A stretch of DNA of 6,861 nt from Opitutia bacterium (GTDB taxonomy: Bacteria; Verrucomicrobiota; Verrucomicrobiia; Opitutales; Seribacteraceae). Both the position numbers and the translations under genes were made by a program. The notes under the pieces are model-generated. The model had not been told where the DNA came from, made no database searches, and saw only the letters and a list, made by a program, of their open reading frames with translations. This document shows positions 1 through 6,665 of the stretch, one piece after another; the first letter of the stretch is position 1, and each line of letters opens with the position of its first letter. Where the stretch lies: NCBI GenBank assembly GCA_002692605.1, contig NZLE01000146.1, positions 1 to 6,861 on the forward strand, read 5' to 3'.

Positions 1-1007
1 CACAACCGACCCGTATGGGGTTCTCGGTGCGATCCGATTCCTTGTCCCTCGAATACAGTGGGGAAAGCCTCCGCGGACTTTTGGGTCACCCCCGCAATGC
101 GCTCGACCCCATGCATTGGAAAATGATTCTGGATATCTTCCGTTTTCATAAGGAAGCCGATACCGCTTCCAATCCACGGGAAACCGTTGGACAATTCATC
201 GATCGGCTCAAGTTCGGCAAACGGTTTCACAATCAGTTCCTTCTCCCCTTGGGCTCGGCTCTTTGGTCTTGTTCCACGGAAAGGTTTTCCGACTTCCCCA
301 TGGAGTTCGTTTCGGATTTTCTGTCCAACCATCAAATGCTCCAATCGTTTAACCGACCGGTTTGGAGAGTCATCCGGGGTGGATCCAAAACCTACGTCGA
401 CAAGATGATCCTTTCCCTCGGCTCCTCTCTGCGGTTGAACTCTCCGGTTCATAAAGTTAAGAGAATCGATGATGGCGTATCCCTCACTTTCAAAGACGGC
501 ACCCTGCAAAGCTTCGATGAAGTCATTCTCGCCTGCCACGCAGATCAAGCCCTTGCCATGCTTGAAAATCCAACCGAGAAAGAGCGCTCGATTCTGCAAA
601 CCTTTCCCTATGAAAAAAACCTCGTCTCCCTGCACAGCGATGATTCTCTGCTTCCCAAGCGAAAATCAGCCCGGGCATCCTGGAACGCCTATCTCCCTGA
701 CGAGGAACAGGAACAGGCCGTTGTGACTTACGACATGAACATACTGCAGAGCCTTCCCACTTCCGAACCTTTCTGCGTTTCCCTCAACCAGCGAGACCGG
801 ATTAATTCGGCTCTTCATCATGCCGACTTCACTTTCTCTCATCCCACCTTTCACCCGGGAAGGAAGGACGCTCAGGCAAGCCACCGTGACTTCATTCGAA
901 ACCGCGGAATCTCGCTTTGCGGAGCGTATTGGGGCTACGGTTTTCATGAGGACGGATTGAACAGCGGACTTCGGGTCTGCCAAGCGTTTGAGGTCACTCT
1001 CTCATGA
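1..1007 (+). CDS. FAD-dependent amine-oxidase-like oxidoreductase (COG2907 type), 5'-truncated
   Basis: Flavoprotein of the NAD/FAD-binding amine-oxidase-like family that accompanies CFA-type methyltransferases; members are thought to oxidise or desaturate acyl chains. The reading frame is open from the first complete codon (base 3, reading QPTRMGFSV) and gives 334 residues to the TGA at 1005-1007. The ATG at 15 is internal: the residues before it continue the family pattern (PTQPTxMxFSV in relatives), and family members are usually 420-450 residues, so roughly 100 residues, including the N-terminal GxGxxG FAD-binding fold, lie outside the window. The diagnostic C-terminal motif CGAYWGYGFHEDGLNSG (bases 918-968) is intact; in relatives it closes the FAD site. 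The stop overlaps the next start by 4 bases. Family assignment is strong. The substrate is inferred only from the neighbours. Confidence 0.86.
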   Translation, partial: QPTRMGFSVRSDSLSLEYSGESLRGLLGHPRNALDPMHWKMILDIFRFHKEADTASNPRETVGQFIDRLKFGKRFHNQFLLPLGSALWSCSTERFSDFPMEFVSDFLSNHQMLQSFNRPVWRVIRGGSKTYVDKMILSLGSSLRLNSPVHKVKRIDDGVSLTFKDGTLQSFDEVILACHADQALAMLENPTEKERSILQTFPYEKNLVSLHSDDSLLPKRKSARASWNAYLPDEEQEQAVVTYDMNILQSLPTSEPFCVSLNQRDRINSALHHADFTFSHPTFHPGRKDAQASHRDFIRNRGISLCGAYWGYGFHEDGLNSGLRVCQAFEVTLS

Positions 1008-1768
1008 AGAGTTGCCTCTACTTCGGCGAGGTGACCCATCATCGGAAAGCACCCAAGAAGCACGATTTGAGGTACAAATTGTTCATGCCGCATCTCTTTC
1101 TGGATGAACTCGATCAAGTTTTTCGGGGTCGCATCTTCTGGTCAATCAATCGTAGCAACCTTTCCTGCTTTCAGCGGGCGGATTACCACAAACCGGAGAC
1201 CGACTCGCTTGAGGAAGCGGTTCGGTCAACCATGAACCAGCAACTCGGCGACCGAGTGGAAGGCCCAATCTCCGTGCTGACTCACCTTCGAACCTTCGGG
1301 CACTGCTTCAATCCCGTGACCTTTTACTATGCATGGAACGACCGCCGCGACCGCCCCACGGCCGTTTTGGCCGAAATCACCAACACCCCCTGGAACGAAC
1401 GGTACGCCAAAGCCTTCCAATGGACGGAAAAGGACCGCTTGTCCAAGCATGAGTTTGTCAAAGAATTTCACGTTTCCCCCTTCATTGACATGCAGGTCGA
1501 TTATGACTGGCGGTTTGAGAAACCCTCCGAAAACTTGCGCGTCGACATGATTCTCAGGCAATCCGGTCGAACTTTCTTTTCGGCTCATCTGAATCTTCGG
1601 CGTCGACCCATCAATGCGATGAATCTAGCTTGGGCACTCGCTCGATTTCCCTTCCTGACAATGAGAATCTCCTTCGGAATCTATTGGAATGCCTTGCTCC
1701 TACGGCTCAAGGGATGCCCCTTTTATTCTCACCCAAAACACTTGGAGGAAAGTTCCCAGCATGAATAA
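1004..1768 (+). CDS. DUF1365 family protein
   Basis: A 254-residue protein of the DUF1365 (COG3496) family, whose biochemical role I do not know; it is a regular partner of the FAD oxidoreductase and CFA-type enzyme that flank it here. Family signatures run the whole length: the N-terminal GEVTHHRKAPKKHDLRY (residues 8-24), LRTFGHCFNPVTFYY (95-109), AEITNTPWNER (123-133), KEFHVSPF (153-160), and a hydrophobic C-terminal stretch ending in LKGCPFYSHP (235-244) that could associate with the membrane. The length is normal for the family. The start at 1004 shares ATGA with the upstream stop and has a GAGG ribosome-binding sequence at 990-993. The 3' end overlaps the next gene by 8 bases. The conserved His, Asn and Cys-rich motifs suggest an enzyme or a substrate-binding partner, but this is inference. 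Confidence 0.93.
   Translation: MKSCLYFGEVTHHRKAPKKHDLRYKLFMPHLFLDELDQVFRGRIFWSINRSNLSCFQRADYHKPETDSLEEAVRSTMNQQLGDRVEGPISVLTHLRTFGHCFNPVTFYYAWNDRRDRPTAVLAEITNTPWNERYAKAFQWTEKDRLSKHEFVKEFHVSPFIDMQVDYDWRFEKPSENLRVDMILRQSGRTFFSAHLNLRRRPINAMNLAWALARFPFLTMRISFGIYWNALLLRLKGCPFYSHPKHLEESSQHE
1744..1748 (+). promoter_or_regulatory. Ribosome-binding site supporting the start of the CFA-family gene at 1761
   Basis: GGAGG lies inside the end of the DUF1365 gene, 12 bases before the ATG at 1761. It favours that ATG over the in-frame ATG at 1689, which would add 24 residues unlike the family's N-terminus and enlarge the overlap from 8 to 80 bases. Confidence 0.6.
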
Positions 1769-3002
1769 ATCCTCCATCGAAACCACCAAGATCAGTTTTT
1801 TTCAAAAGCTCCTGTTCTCTCAGTTGGGCAAGCTGACCAAAGGTGCTCTCAAGGTTGAATTCGGTGGCCAAACTCATACCTTTGGCAATCCCCATGATCC
1901 CGTCATCTCCGCCGAACTCCTCGTCCGCAATCCGAAATTCTTTCGCAAGGCTTGCCTAGGTGGCTCGCTGGGAGTGGCCGATAGCTTTGCCAAAGGAGAC
2001 TGGGTGACCTCCGACCTGGTTGGATTGTTTCGCCTGTTTCTCCAAAATCAGGACGTCATGGACGGGATGGAGGGCGGATGGGCCGCTCTTTTCAATAAAC
2101 TGGCTCATTGGGCCTACCTCTTTGGTCAGAAAAACACCGTCAGCGGCAGCAAACGCAACATCTCCCTGCACTACGATTTGGGCAATGACTTCTACGAACT
2201 CATGCTCGACCCGACCATGACCTATTCATGTGGAATCTTTGCCGACGAATCATCCACCTTGGAGGAAGCCTCTCTGGCCAAGTATGATCGCATCATTGAT
2301 GAACTTGCGATCAAAGCTCACCACCGGGTTCTGGAAATCGGATGCGGTTGGGGTGGCTTCGCCGAGCGTCTTGGAGAGCGAACCGGGGCTCACCTGACCG
2401 CCACCACCATTTCCAAGCGACAATTCGAATACGCAAAAGAGCGCATTCATCAAAAAAAATGGAACGATCGAATTTCCATCATCACGGAGGACTACCGTAA
2501 CCTGACCGGACAATTCGACCGGATCGTATCCATCGAAATGATCGAGGCGGTCGGACACGAATACCTGCCCAAGTACTTTTCCCAAATCTCTCAACTCCTG
2601 AAACCCGATGGAGCGGCTTTGATTCAGGGCATCACCATGCCCGATCACCGGTACGAACGCTACCTCAAGGAAGTGGACTACATCCGCACCCGCGTATTTC
2701 CCGGAAGTTGCGTACCCTCCGCCTCCGCGATGATCAATGCCGCGGTTGCCCAGTCGGATCTGAGACCCGCTAACCTTTTCGATTTCGGATATCACTATTC
2801 GCGCACGCTCAGAGAATGGAGGATGCGCTTCCTAGAAAACCGTGATGAAATCGAGCGATTGGGGTACGAACCGAACTTCCTTCGCGGTTGGGAATATTAC
2901 CTCTGTTACTGCGAAGCCGGATTCGAAGAAGGGTATACCGGTGACGTTCATCTGCTTCTCGCAAAACCGCAATGCAAGCTTTCCAGAGGCTTCCCCCAAT
3001 GA
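1761..3002 (+). CDS. Cyclopropane-fatty-acyl-phospholipid synthase family SAM methyltransferase
   Basis: A 413-residue class I SAM methyltransferase of the CFA synthase family, expected to transfer a methyl group from SAM to the double bond of a phospholipid acyl chain at the membrane surface. Visible motifs: HYDLGNDFYELMLDPTMTYSCGIF region (137-160) with Cys157; the SAM loop LEIGCGWGGF (191-200); SIEMIEAVGHEY (257-268) with Glu262; RVFPGSCVPS (311-320); HYSRTLREW (345-353) with Tyr346; and WEYYLCYCEAGFEEG (377-391). By spacing, Cys157, Glu262, Ile291 and Tyr346 match the E. coli active-site residues Cys139, Glu239, Ile268 and Tyr317, while Gln289 replaces His266. The C-terminal half resembles the CFA domain of plant cyclopropane synthases more than E. 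coli Cfa. The product could be a cyclopropane, methyl-branched or furan-precursor acyl chain. Starting at 1761 (GGAGG at 1744-1748) overlaps DUF1365 by 8 bases. Confidence 0.93.
   Translation: MNKSSIETTKISFFQKLLFSQLGKLTKGALKVEFGGQTHTFGNPHDPVISAELLVRNPKFFRKACLGGSLGVADSFAKGDWVTSDLVGLFRLFLQNQDVMDGMEGGWAALFNKLAHWAYLFGQKNTVSGSKRNISLHYDLGNDFYELMLDPTMTYSCGIFADESSTLEEASLAKYDRIIDELAIKAHHRVLEIGCGWGGFAERLGERTGAHLTATTISKRQFEYAKERIHQKKWNDRISIITEDYRNLTGQFDRIVSIEMIEAVGHEYLPKYFSQISQLLKPDGAALIQGITMPDHRYERYLKEVDYIRTRVFPGSCVPSASAMINAAVAQSDLRPANLFDFGYHYSRTLREWRMRFLENRDEIERLGYEPNFLRGWEYYLCYCEAGFEEGYTGDVHLLLAKPQCKLSRGFPQ
2985..2989 (+). promoter_or_regulatory. Ribosome-binding site for the DUF2878 gene
   Basis: AGAGG, 9 bases before the ATG at 2999. 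It supports that start over the in-frame ATG at 2972; the choice also gives the ATGA overlap seen at most other junctions and puts the first membrane segment close to the N-terminus. Confidence 0.5.
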
Positions 3003-3532
3003 AGTCGAAATTCGCTTACCTGATCCATTTCGTGGCCTTTCAGGTCGCTTGGTTCTTTTGCGTTCTCGCTCCACTCAGTCCCCTACCCAAAACGCTTCCC
3101 ATTATCGGGGTGGCCCTTTGCCTGCTCGTCGCAATTCGCTCCCAAGGGCTTTTTCGGCTTTTACCTTTCCTAGTCGCATCCACGCTGATGGGCTTGGCCG
3201 GGGACGCCTTGCTGGTTTACTTTGGCTTCCTGACTTTCACCGAATACCCTAGCATACTGGGCGTACCCTACTGGATGCTCCTTCTTTGGTTAAATTTTGG
3301 ACTGATGCTAAGACCGCTTTTCATCTGGTTTTTGGAACGTCGCTGGCGCTGCCTCCTCGGCTTTTCCCTAGGTGGAGCTCTGGCTTATTTCTCCGGACAA
3401 AAGCTCGGCGTGCTTACCTTCTCCCAAGGTTGGTACTCCGCATGGGCAGTGGCATGCGAATGGACGATCGCCGGTATCCTGATGCGTTATCTTCACCTTT
3501 CTTACGAGCAGACCGCATCGAATCGAAGATGA
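2999..3532 (+). CDS. DUF2878 family integral membrane protein
   Basis: A 177-residue, very hydrophobic protein with about six membrane segments (roughly residues 8-26, 31-48, 53-78, 88-112, 117-134 and 144-164). It fits DUF2878: an N-terminal HFVAFQVAWF (10-19), the GLAGDALLVYFGFL segment (65-78), VPYWMLLLWLNFGLML (89-104), and a C-terminal W-rich part with the EW pair at 154-155. The function of this family is unknown; it recurs beside CFA and DUF1365 genes, so it may bring substrate to the enzymes, act on modified lipid, or anchor a complex. Both ends are ATGA overlaps, with the CFA-family gene before and the DUF1295 gene after. The family call rests on motif pattern and context and is a little less certain than those of its neighbours. 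Confidence 0.82.
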   Translation: MKSKFAYLIHFVAFQVAWFFCVLAPLSPLPKTLPIIGVALCLLVAIRSQGLFRLLPFLVASTLMGLAGDALLVYFGFLTFTEYPSILGVPYWMLLLWLNFGLMLRPLFIWFLERRWRCLLGFSLGGALAYFSGQKLGVLTFSQGWYSAWAVACEWTIAGILMRYLHLSYEQTASNRR

Positions 3533-4323
3533 TTGAACTTTTGATAGATGGGCAGATCGCATCCTCCTTGGCCATGCTCATGGCGTGGTTGGTTGCCGTA
3601 TGGATTCGCAACACTTCCTACGTGGACGTGGTCTGGGCATATGGCGTCGGGGTCATCGGTCTTTACTTCCTTCACCAATGCTCCGACCTCTGTTCGCCTC
3701 AACGCCTGGCTTTGCTTCAGGGCTTGCTTGGCGTGTGGTCGATCCGTCTTGGCACTCACCTGCTTAGGCGATGCCGGGGGCAACCGGAAGATATCCGTTA
3801 CGCCTATCTTCGAGACTATTTCGGTGCGAAGGCTAATCTTGGCTTCTTCCTTTTCTTTCAAGTGCAGGCATTTTGGATCGTCCTCTTTGCCTCACCCTTT
3901 CTCATTCTTGCCCGCAACCCAAGCGAGTTGCAGGTCTGGGATCACCTCGGTTTGATCATCTGGGTATGCGGTTTCGCCGGAGTCTCTCTCGCAGACAGAC
4001 AACTGAGAAATTTCAAACAGGTTCGGGGACGCACCCGCAAAGAGGTCTGCGAAAGCGGTTTGTGGAAATACTCCAGGCATCCGAATTATTTCTTCGAGTG
4101 GGTTCTCTGGCTTGGTTATCTTCCTATGGGCATTCATTCCCAAGGAGCCATTTGGCTACTTGTCCTGCCTCCTCTTCTCTACTTATTCCTGACCAAAATA
4201 ACCGGGATTCCCTTCGTCGAAGCCCGTAAGCTCGAAGCCAGCGGCGAAGCCTACGCTTCCTACCTTACTCGAGTTCCTTCCTTCTTTCCCCGTATTCCAA
4301 CCAAAACCAAACCGCCTTCATGA
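3529..4323 (+). CDS. DUF1295 / steroid 5-alpha-reductase-like membrane protein
   Basis: A 264-residue polytopic membrane protein of the DUF1295 family (COG3752), related in fold to steroid 5-alpha reductases and isoprenylcysteine methyltransferases. Hydrophobic segments lie near residues 8-26, 33-50, 60-78, 104-127, 138-156 and 188-222. Signatures: SIRLGTHLLRR (71-81), YLRDYFG (93-99), SLADRQLRNFK (153-163), the diagnostic GLWKYSRHPNYFFEW (177-191), and the tail GIPFVEARK...YLTRVPSFFPRIP (226-257), together with normal family length. Relatives with known activity reduce a carbon-carbon double bond with NADPH, so a reductase acting on an unsaturated lipid is plausible here but not shown. The open frame runs back to an ATG at 3286, inside DUF2878, but those 81 residues look out of frame; 3529 gives the ATGA overlap. 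No clear ribosome-binding sequence precedes it, so it probably relies on coupling. Confidence 0.9.
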   Translation: MIELLIDGQIASSLAMLMAWLVAVWIRNTSYVDVVWAYGVGVIGLYFLHQCSDLCSPQRLALLQGLLGVWSIRLGTHLLRRCRGQPEDIRYAYLRDYFGAKANLGFFLFFQVQAFWIVLFASPFLILARNPSELQVWDHLGLIIWVCGFAGVSLADRQLRNFKQVRGRTRKEVCESGLWKYSRHPNYFFEWVLWLGYLPMGIHSQGAIWLLVLPPLLYLFLTKITGIPFVEARKLEASGEAYASYLTRVPSFFPRIPTKTKPPS

Positions 4324-5360
4324 GCCTCACCGATCTTTTCATTGATCTCGCCGAACGGGGCTTCGTTCCCGATTTCCTGATCCGAGCGGGCATTCGCAAG
4401 CTTTGCCGTAAGCGTCTCCTCCAGTGCCGGGTCGACGATTGCGAAGCCAACGCCGAATTGGCCGAGCAATACCTGCAATCGGTCGACCAGTCGCCCTTGG
4501 CGGTGCTCACCGAAAAAGCGAACGAACAACACTACGAAGTTCCCTCGGACTTTTACCAAATGGTCTTGGGTAAGAACCTGAAGTACAGCTGTTGCCATTT
4601 CGATGATTCGGTCTCTGACCTCTCAATGGCGGAGGACCGCTCTCTCGCACTCACTTGCGAACACGCCGATCTTCATGACGGTCAGCGCATTCTGGAATTA
4701 GGATGCGGATGGGGTTCCCTCTCCCTTTGGATGGCGGCGAACTTTCCAGGTGCTCGGATCACATCAGTTTCCAACTCTCATTCCCAAAGGGAATACATTA
4801 TCTCGGAGGCGAAATCCCGCAATCTCCCCAATCTCGAAGTCGTCACCGCAGACGTAAACGTCTTCTCCACCAAGGAGAACTTCGAACGCGTGGTGTCCGT
4901 GGAAATGTTCGAGCACGTTCGCAACCACCGCGGGCTTTTTCGGAGCATTCACGATTGGTTGGAACCGGGTGGCAAACTCTTCACTCACGTCTTCTGTCAC
5001 CGTTCGACCTCCTATCCCTTCGTGGTCGAGGGAGAGGACGATTGGATGTCACGACACTTTTTCAGTGGGGGCACTATGCCCGCCGACGAACTTTTTCTGA
5101 GGATTTGCGGAAAGCTCGAATTGGAAAGACGGTGGCGATGGTCGGGCGAACACTATGCGAAGACTGCCGAAGCTTGGTTACGGAACACCGACCGCAACCA
5201 AACCGATATTCTTGATTTGTTCGCCGGGGAGTTGTCCGCAAAGGAGGCGCTGCGGGCTTTTCACCGCTGGCGCATTTTCTTCCTCGCCTGCTCCGAAACC
5301 TTTGGTTTGCATAAGGGGCAGGAATGGTGGGTCAGTCACTATCTCTTCAAAAAGCCATGA
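4320..5360 (+). CDS. Coclaurine N-methyltransferase-like SAM methyltransferase (CFA superfamily)
   Basis: A 346-residue class I SAM methyltransferase of the CFA superfamily, of the branch that includes plant coclaurine N-methyltransferase. Seen: an N-terminal helical part ending TEKANEQHYEVPSDFY (64-79), KYSCCHF (88-94), the SAM loop LELGCGWGSLSLW (125-137), VVSVEMFEHVRN (191-202), FTHVFCHR (221-228) and DDWMSRHFFSGGTMP (240-254). The last block is a strong CNMT hallmark, and Glu195, Glu198 and His199 match the catalytic Glu/Glu/His trio of CNMT. Length also fits CNMT (about 350-360). In plants these enzymes methylate amine nitrogens; a bacterial member in a lipid operon could instead act on an acyl chain, a furan ring or a lipid head group. 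It shares little beyond the superfamily motifs with the 1761-3002 enzyme, so it is not a recent tandem copy. ATGA overlaps at both ends; no ribosome-binding sequence is evident. Confidence 0.9.
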   Translation: MSLTDLFIDLAERGFVPDFLIRAGIRKLCRKRLLQCRVDDCEANAELAEQYLQSVDQSPLAVLTEKANEQHYEVPSDFYQMVLGKNLKYSCCHFDDSVSDLSMAEDRSLALTCEHADLHDGQRILELGCGWGSLSLWMAANFPGARITSVSNSHSQREYIISEAKSRNLPNLEVVTADVNVFSTKENFERVVSVEMFEHVRNHRGLFRSIHDWLEPGGKLFTHVFCHRSTSYPFVVEGEDDWMSRHFFSGGTMPADELFLRICGKLELERRWRWSGEHYAKTAEAWLRNTDRNQTDILDLFAGELSAKEALRAFHRWRIFFLACSETFGLHKGQEWWVSHYLFKKP

Positions 5361-6604
5361 AAACCTACTTTACCCTCTCGACTCTCGCTCTCTCCATGAG
5401 CCTTTTTCCGCTTGGCTTTCTCCTCCATGGCTTCGAACCCGAATGGAACCAGTGGCGTGGACCAACCCGGGACGGAATGATCCCCATTGATTCCCTCTGG
5501 CCGAAGAACATCAGTGAGGATAAACTTCGCCTGAAATGGAAAAAGAGTATTGCCAAGGGATATCCGGGCCCGGTGCTTTCGAAGGATCTTGTCTTCACTG
5601 TGGAAACCAAGGGAAAGAACGAAGTGGTTCGGGCCTTTGACCGTAAGACGGGAGAACAAAAATGGGAAACCCAGTGGCAGGGATCGATGAGCGTTCCCTT
5701 CTTCGCTTGGAAAAACGGAAGTTGGGTACGATCGACTCCGGTTTACGACGGGAAGAATCTCTACGTTGGAGGCATGCGCGATCACCTTGTCTGCCTGGAT
5801 GCGGAATCCGGGAATAGGCTGTGGAGCGTCGATTTCATGGAGAGGTACGAATCCCCTTTGCCCGCATTCGGGTTCGTTTGTTCGCCTCTTGTCATGGGAG
5901 AGCATCTCTATGCTCAGGCAGGATCGGGTTTATGCAAACTCGACAAGCAAACCGGCAAATCGGAATGGCGTATCCTCGAAGTGAAGGGTGAGAAATACGG
6001 AAGCGCCTTTTCGTCGCCCACCTTCGCCACGATCCGAGGCGTGAGGCAAATGGTGGTTCAGACCCGCACTGATCTGGCTGGAATCGATCCGAAGAAGGGT
6101 AAAGTTCTTTGGAAGAAGCCCATCGAAGCTTACCGAGGCATGAACATCCTCACGCCCGCAATTGCAGGAGACTCGGTTTTCACGAGTTCCTACGGCGGAA
6201 AAAGCCTGCTTTTCGAAGTGGAAAAGAAAAACGATGGCTTTGCAGTAGCTCAAAAATGGGAAAACATACAGGAAGCCTACATGTCGAGCCCGATTCTGAT
6301 CGGAGACTTCTGCTATCTTCATTTGAGAAAGCAGCGGATGGCTTGCCTTAAGCTAAAGACTGGCGAAACCGCATGGATCAGCAGCGAATCCTTCGGAAAA
6401 TACATGTCCATGGTTTCCAATGGGAAAGACATTCTCGCTCTTGATGAGGATGGCACCCTCTATCTGATCGGAGCCAACCCGGAACAACTTTTGATCAGGC
6501 AGAAGCGAACCATTTCCCAAGCCCCGACCTGGGCCCATTTGGCCATTTCCGGAAACCAACTCTTCGTCCGAGAACTCGAAGCCATCGCTTGCTACGAGTG
6601 GTAA
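5357..6604 (+). CDS. Exported PQQ-like beta-propeller repeat protein
   Basis: A 415-residue protein with an N-terminal export signal (Lys2, hydrophobic stretch about 5-24, no obvious AxA cleavage site, so it may stay anchored) followed by EWNQWRGPTRDG (29-40), an opening common in planctomycete and verrucomicrobial PQQ-like proteins. At least five PQQ/WD40-like repeat motifs are visible: FDRKTGEQKW (94-103), LDAESGNRLW (147-156), LDKQTGKSEW (195-204), IDPKKGKVLW (243-252) and LKLKTGETAW (331-340). This gives a beta-propeller in the periplasm or at the surface. I see no signs of a true quinoprotein dehydrogenase, so binding or scaffolding is more likely than catalysis. The start at 5357 overlaps the methyltransferase stop (ATGA) and puts the signal first; the in-frame ATG at 5324 adds 11 residues. 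It ends the overlapping run and is followed by a 61-base gap. Confidence 0.88.
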   Translation: MKTYFTLSTLALSMSLFPLGFLLHGFEPEWNQWRGPTRDGMIPIDSLWPKNISEDKLRLKWKKSIAKGYPGPVLSKDLVFTVETKGKNEVVRAFDRKTGEQKWETQWQGSMSVPFFAWKNGSWVRSTPVYDGKNLYVGGMRDHLVCLDAESGNRLWSVDFMERYESPLPAFGFVCSPLVMGEHLYAQAGSGLCKLDKQTGKSEWRILEVKGEKYGSAFSSPTFATIRGVRQMVVQTRTDLAGIDPKKGKVLWKKPIEAYRGMNILTPAIAGDSVFTSSYGGKSLLFEVEKKNDGFAVAQKWENIQEAYMSSPILIGDFCYLHLRKQRMACLKLKTGETAWISSESFGKYMSMVSNGKDILALDEDGTLYLIGANPEQLLIRQKRTISQAPTWAHLAISGNQLFVRELEAIACYEW

Positions 6605-6627
6605 GCGGTTCAAGACCGCATTTTCCT
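6605..6627 (+). terminator. Possible weak intrinsic terminator after the beta-propeller gene
   Basis: Directly after the TAA, GCGGT (6605-6609) pairs with ACCGC (6615-6619), extended by one T-G pair around a CAA loop, and is followed by ATTTTCCT. The 5-6 base-pair stem and short T run make a weak terminator at best; some transcription may pass into the next gene. Confidence 0.3.
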
Positions 6628-6635
6628 CTATTGCC

Positions 6636-6655
6636 TACTGCGGTCGACCGGAGTA
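6636..6655. repeat. Near-perfect 20-base palindrome ahead of the DUF805-like gene
   Basis: The sequence TACTGCGGTCGACCGGAGTA has 9 of 10 complementary pairs around its centre, the only mismatch being 6640/6651; the inner ten bases, 6641-6650, are a perfect palindrome. It lies 10 bases before the ATG at 6666 and overlaps the likely GGAG ribosome-binding sequence (6650-6653). It could be a binding site for a dimeric regulator, or an RNA hairpin that hides the ribosome-binding site, although a hairpin with no loop would have to open at its tip. The symmetry is certain and the function is a guess. Confidence 0.5.
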
Positions 6656-6665
6656 ATGGTGAGAA

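Noticed and set aside
2452..2459. Run of eight A bases inside the CFA-family gene as a programmed slippage site
   Set aside because: It encodes a plain Gln-Lys-Lys; a -1 shift ends within about 15 codons, and no stimulating structure or useful product is seen. The intact frame is full length.
2250..2795. Long minus-strand open frame (181 codons) opposite the CFA-family gene
   Set aside because: Low-complexity Gly/Val-rich translation with no family pattern; it lies opposite a clear gene and mirrors its codon bias.
3286..3528. N-terminal extension of the DUF1295 gene by 81 residues
   Set aside because: The added residues are Arg-rich, out-of-frame reading of DUF2878; the ATG at 3529 fits family length and the overlap pattern.
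1761..5360. Two CFA-superfamily methyltransferases as a tandem duplication
   Set aside because: They differ in N-terminus, active-site set and C-terminal half and belong to different branches; only the SAM motifs are shared.
5339..5905. Minus-strand open frame of 188 codons opposite the beta-propeller gene
   Set aside because: No recognisable domain or ribosome-binding site, and its translation is charged and irregular. The plus-strand gene is convincing.
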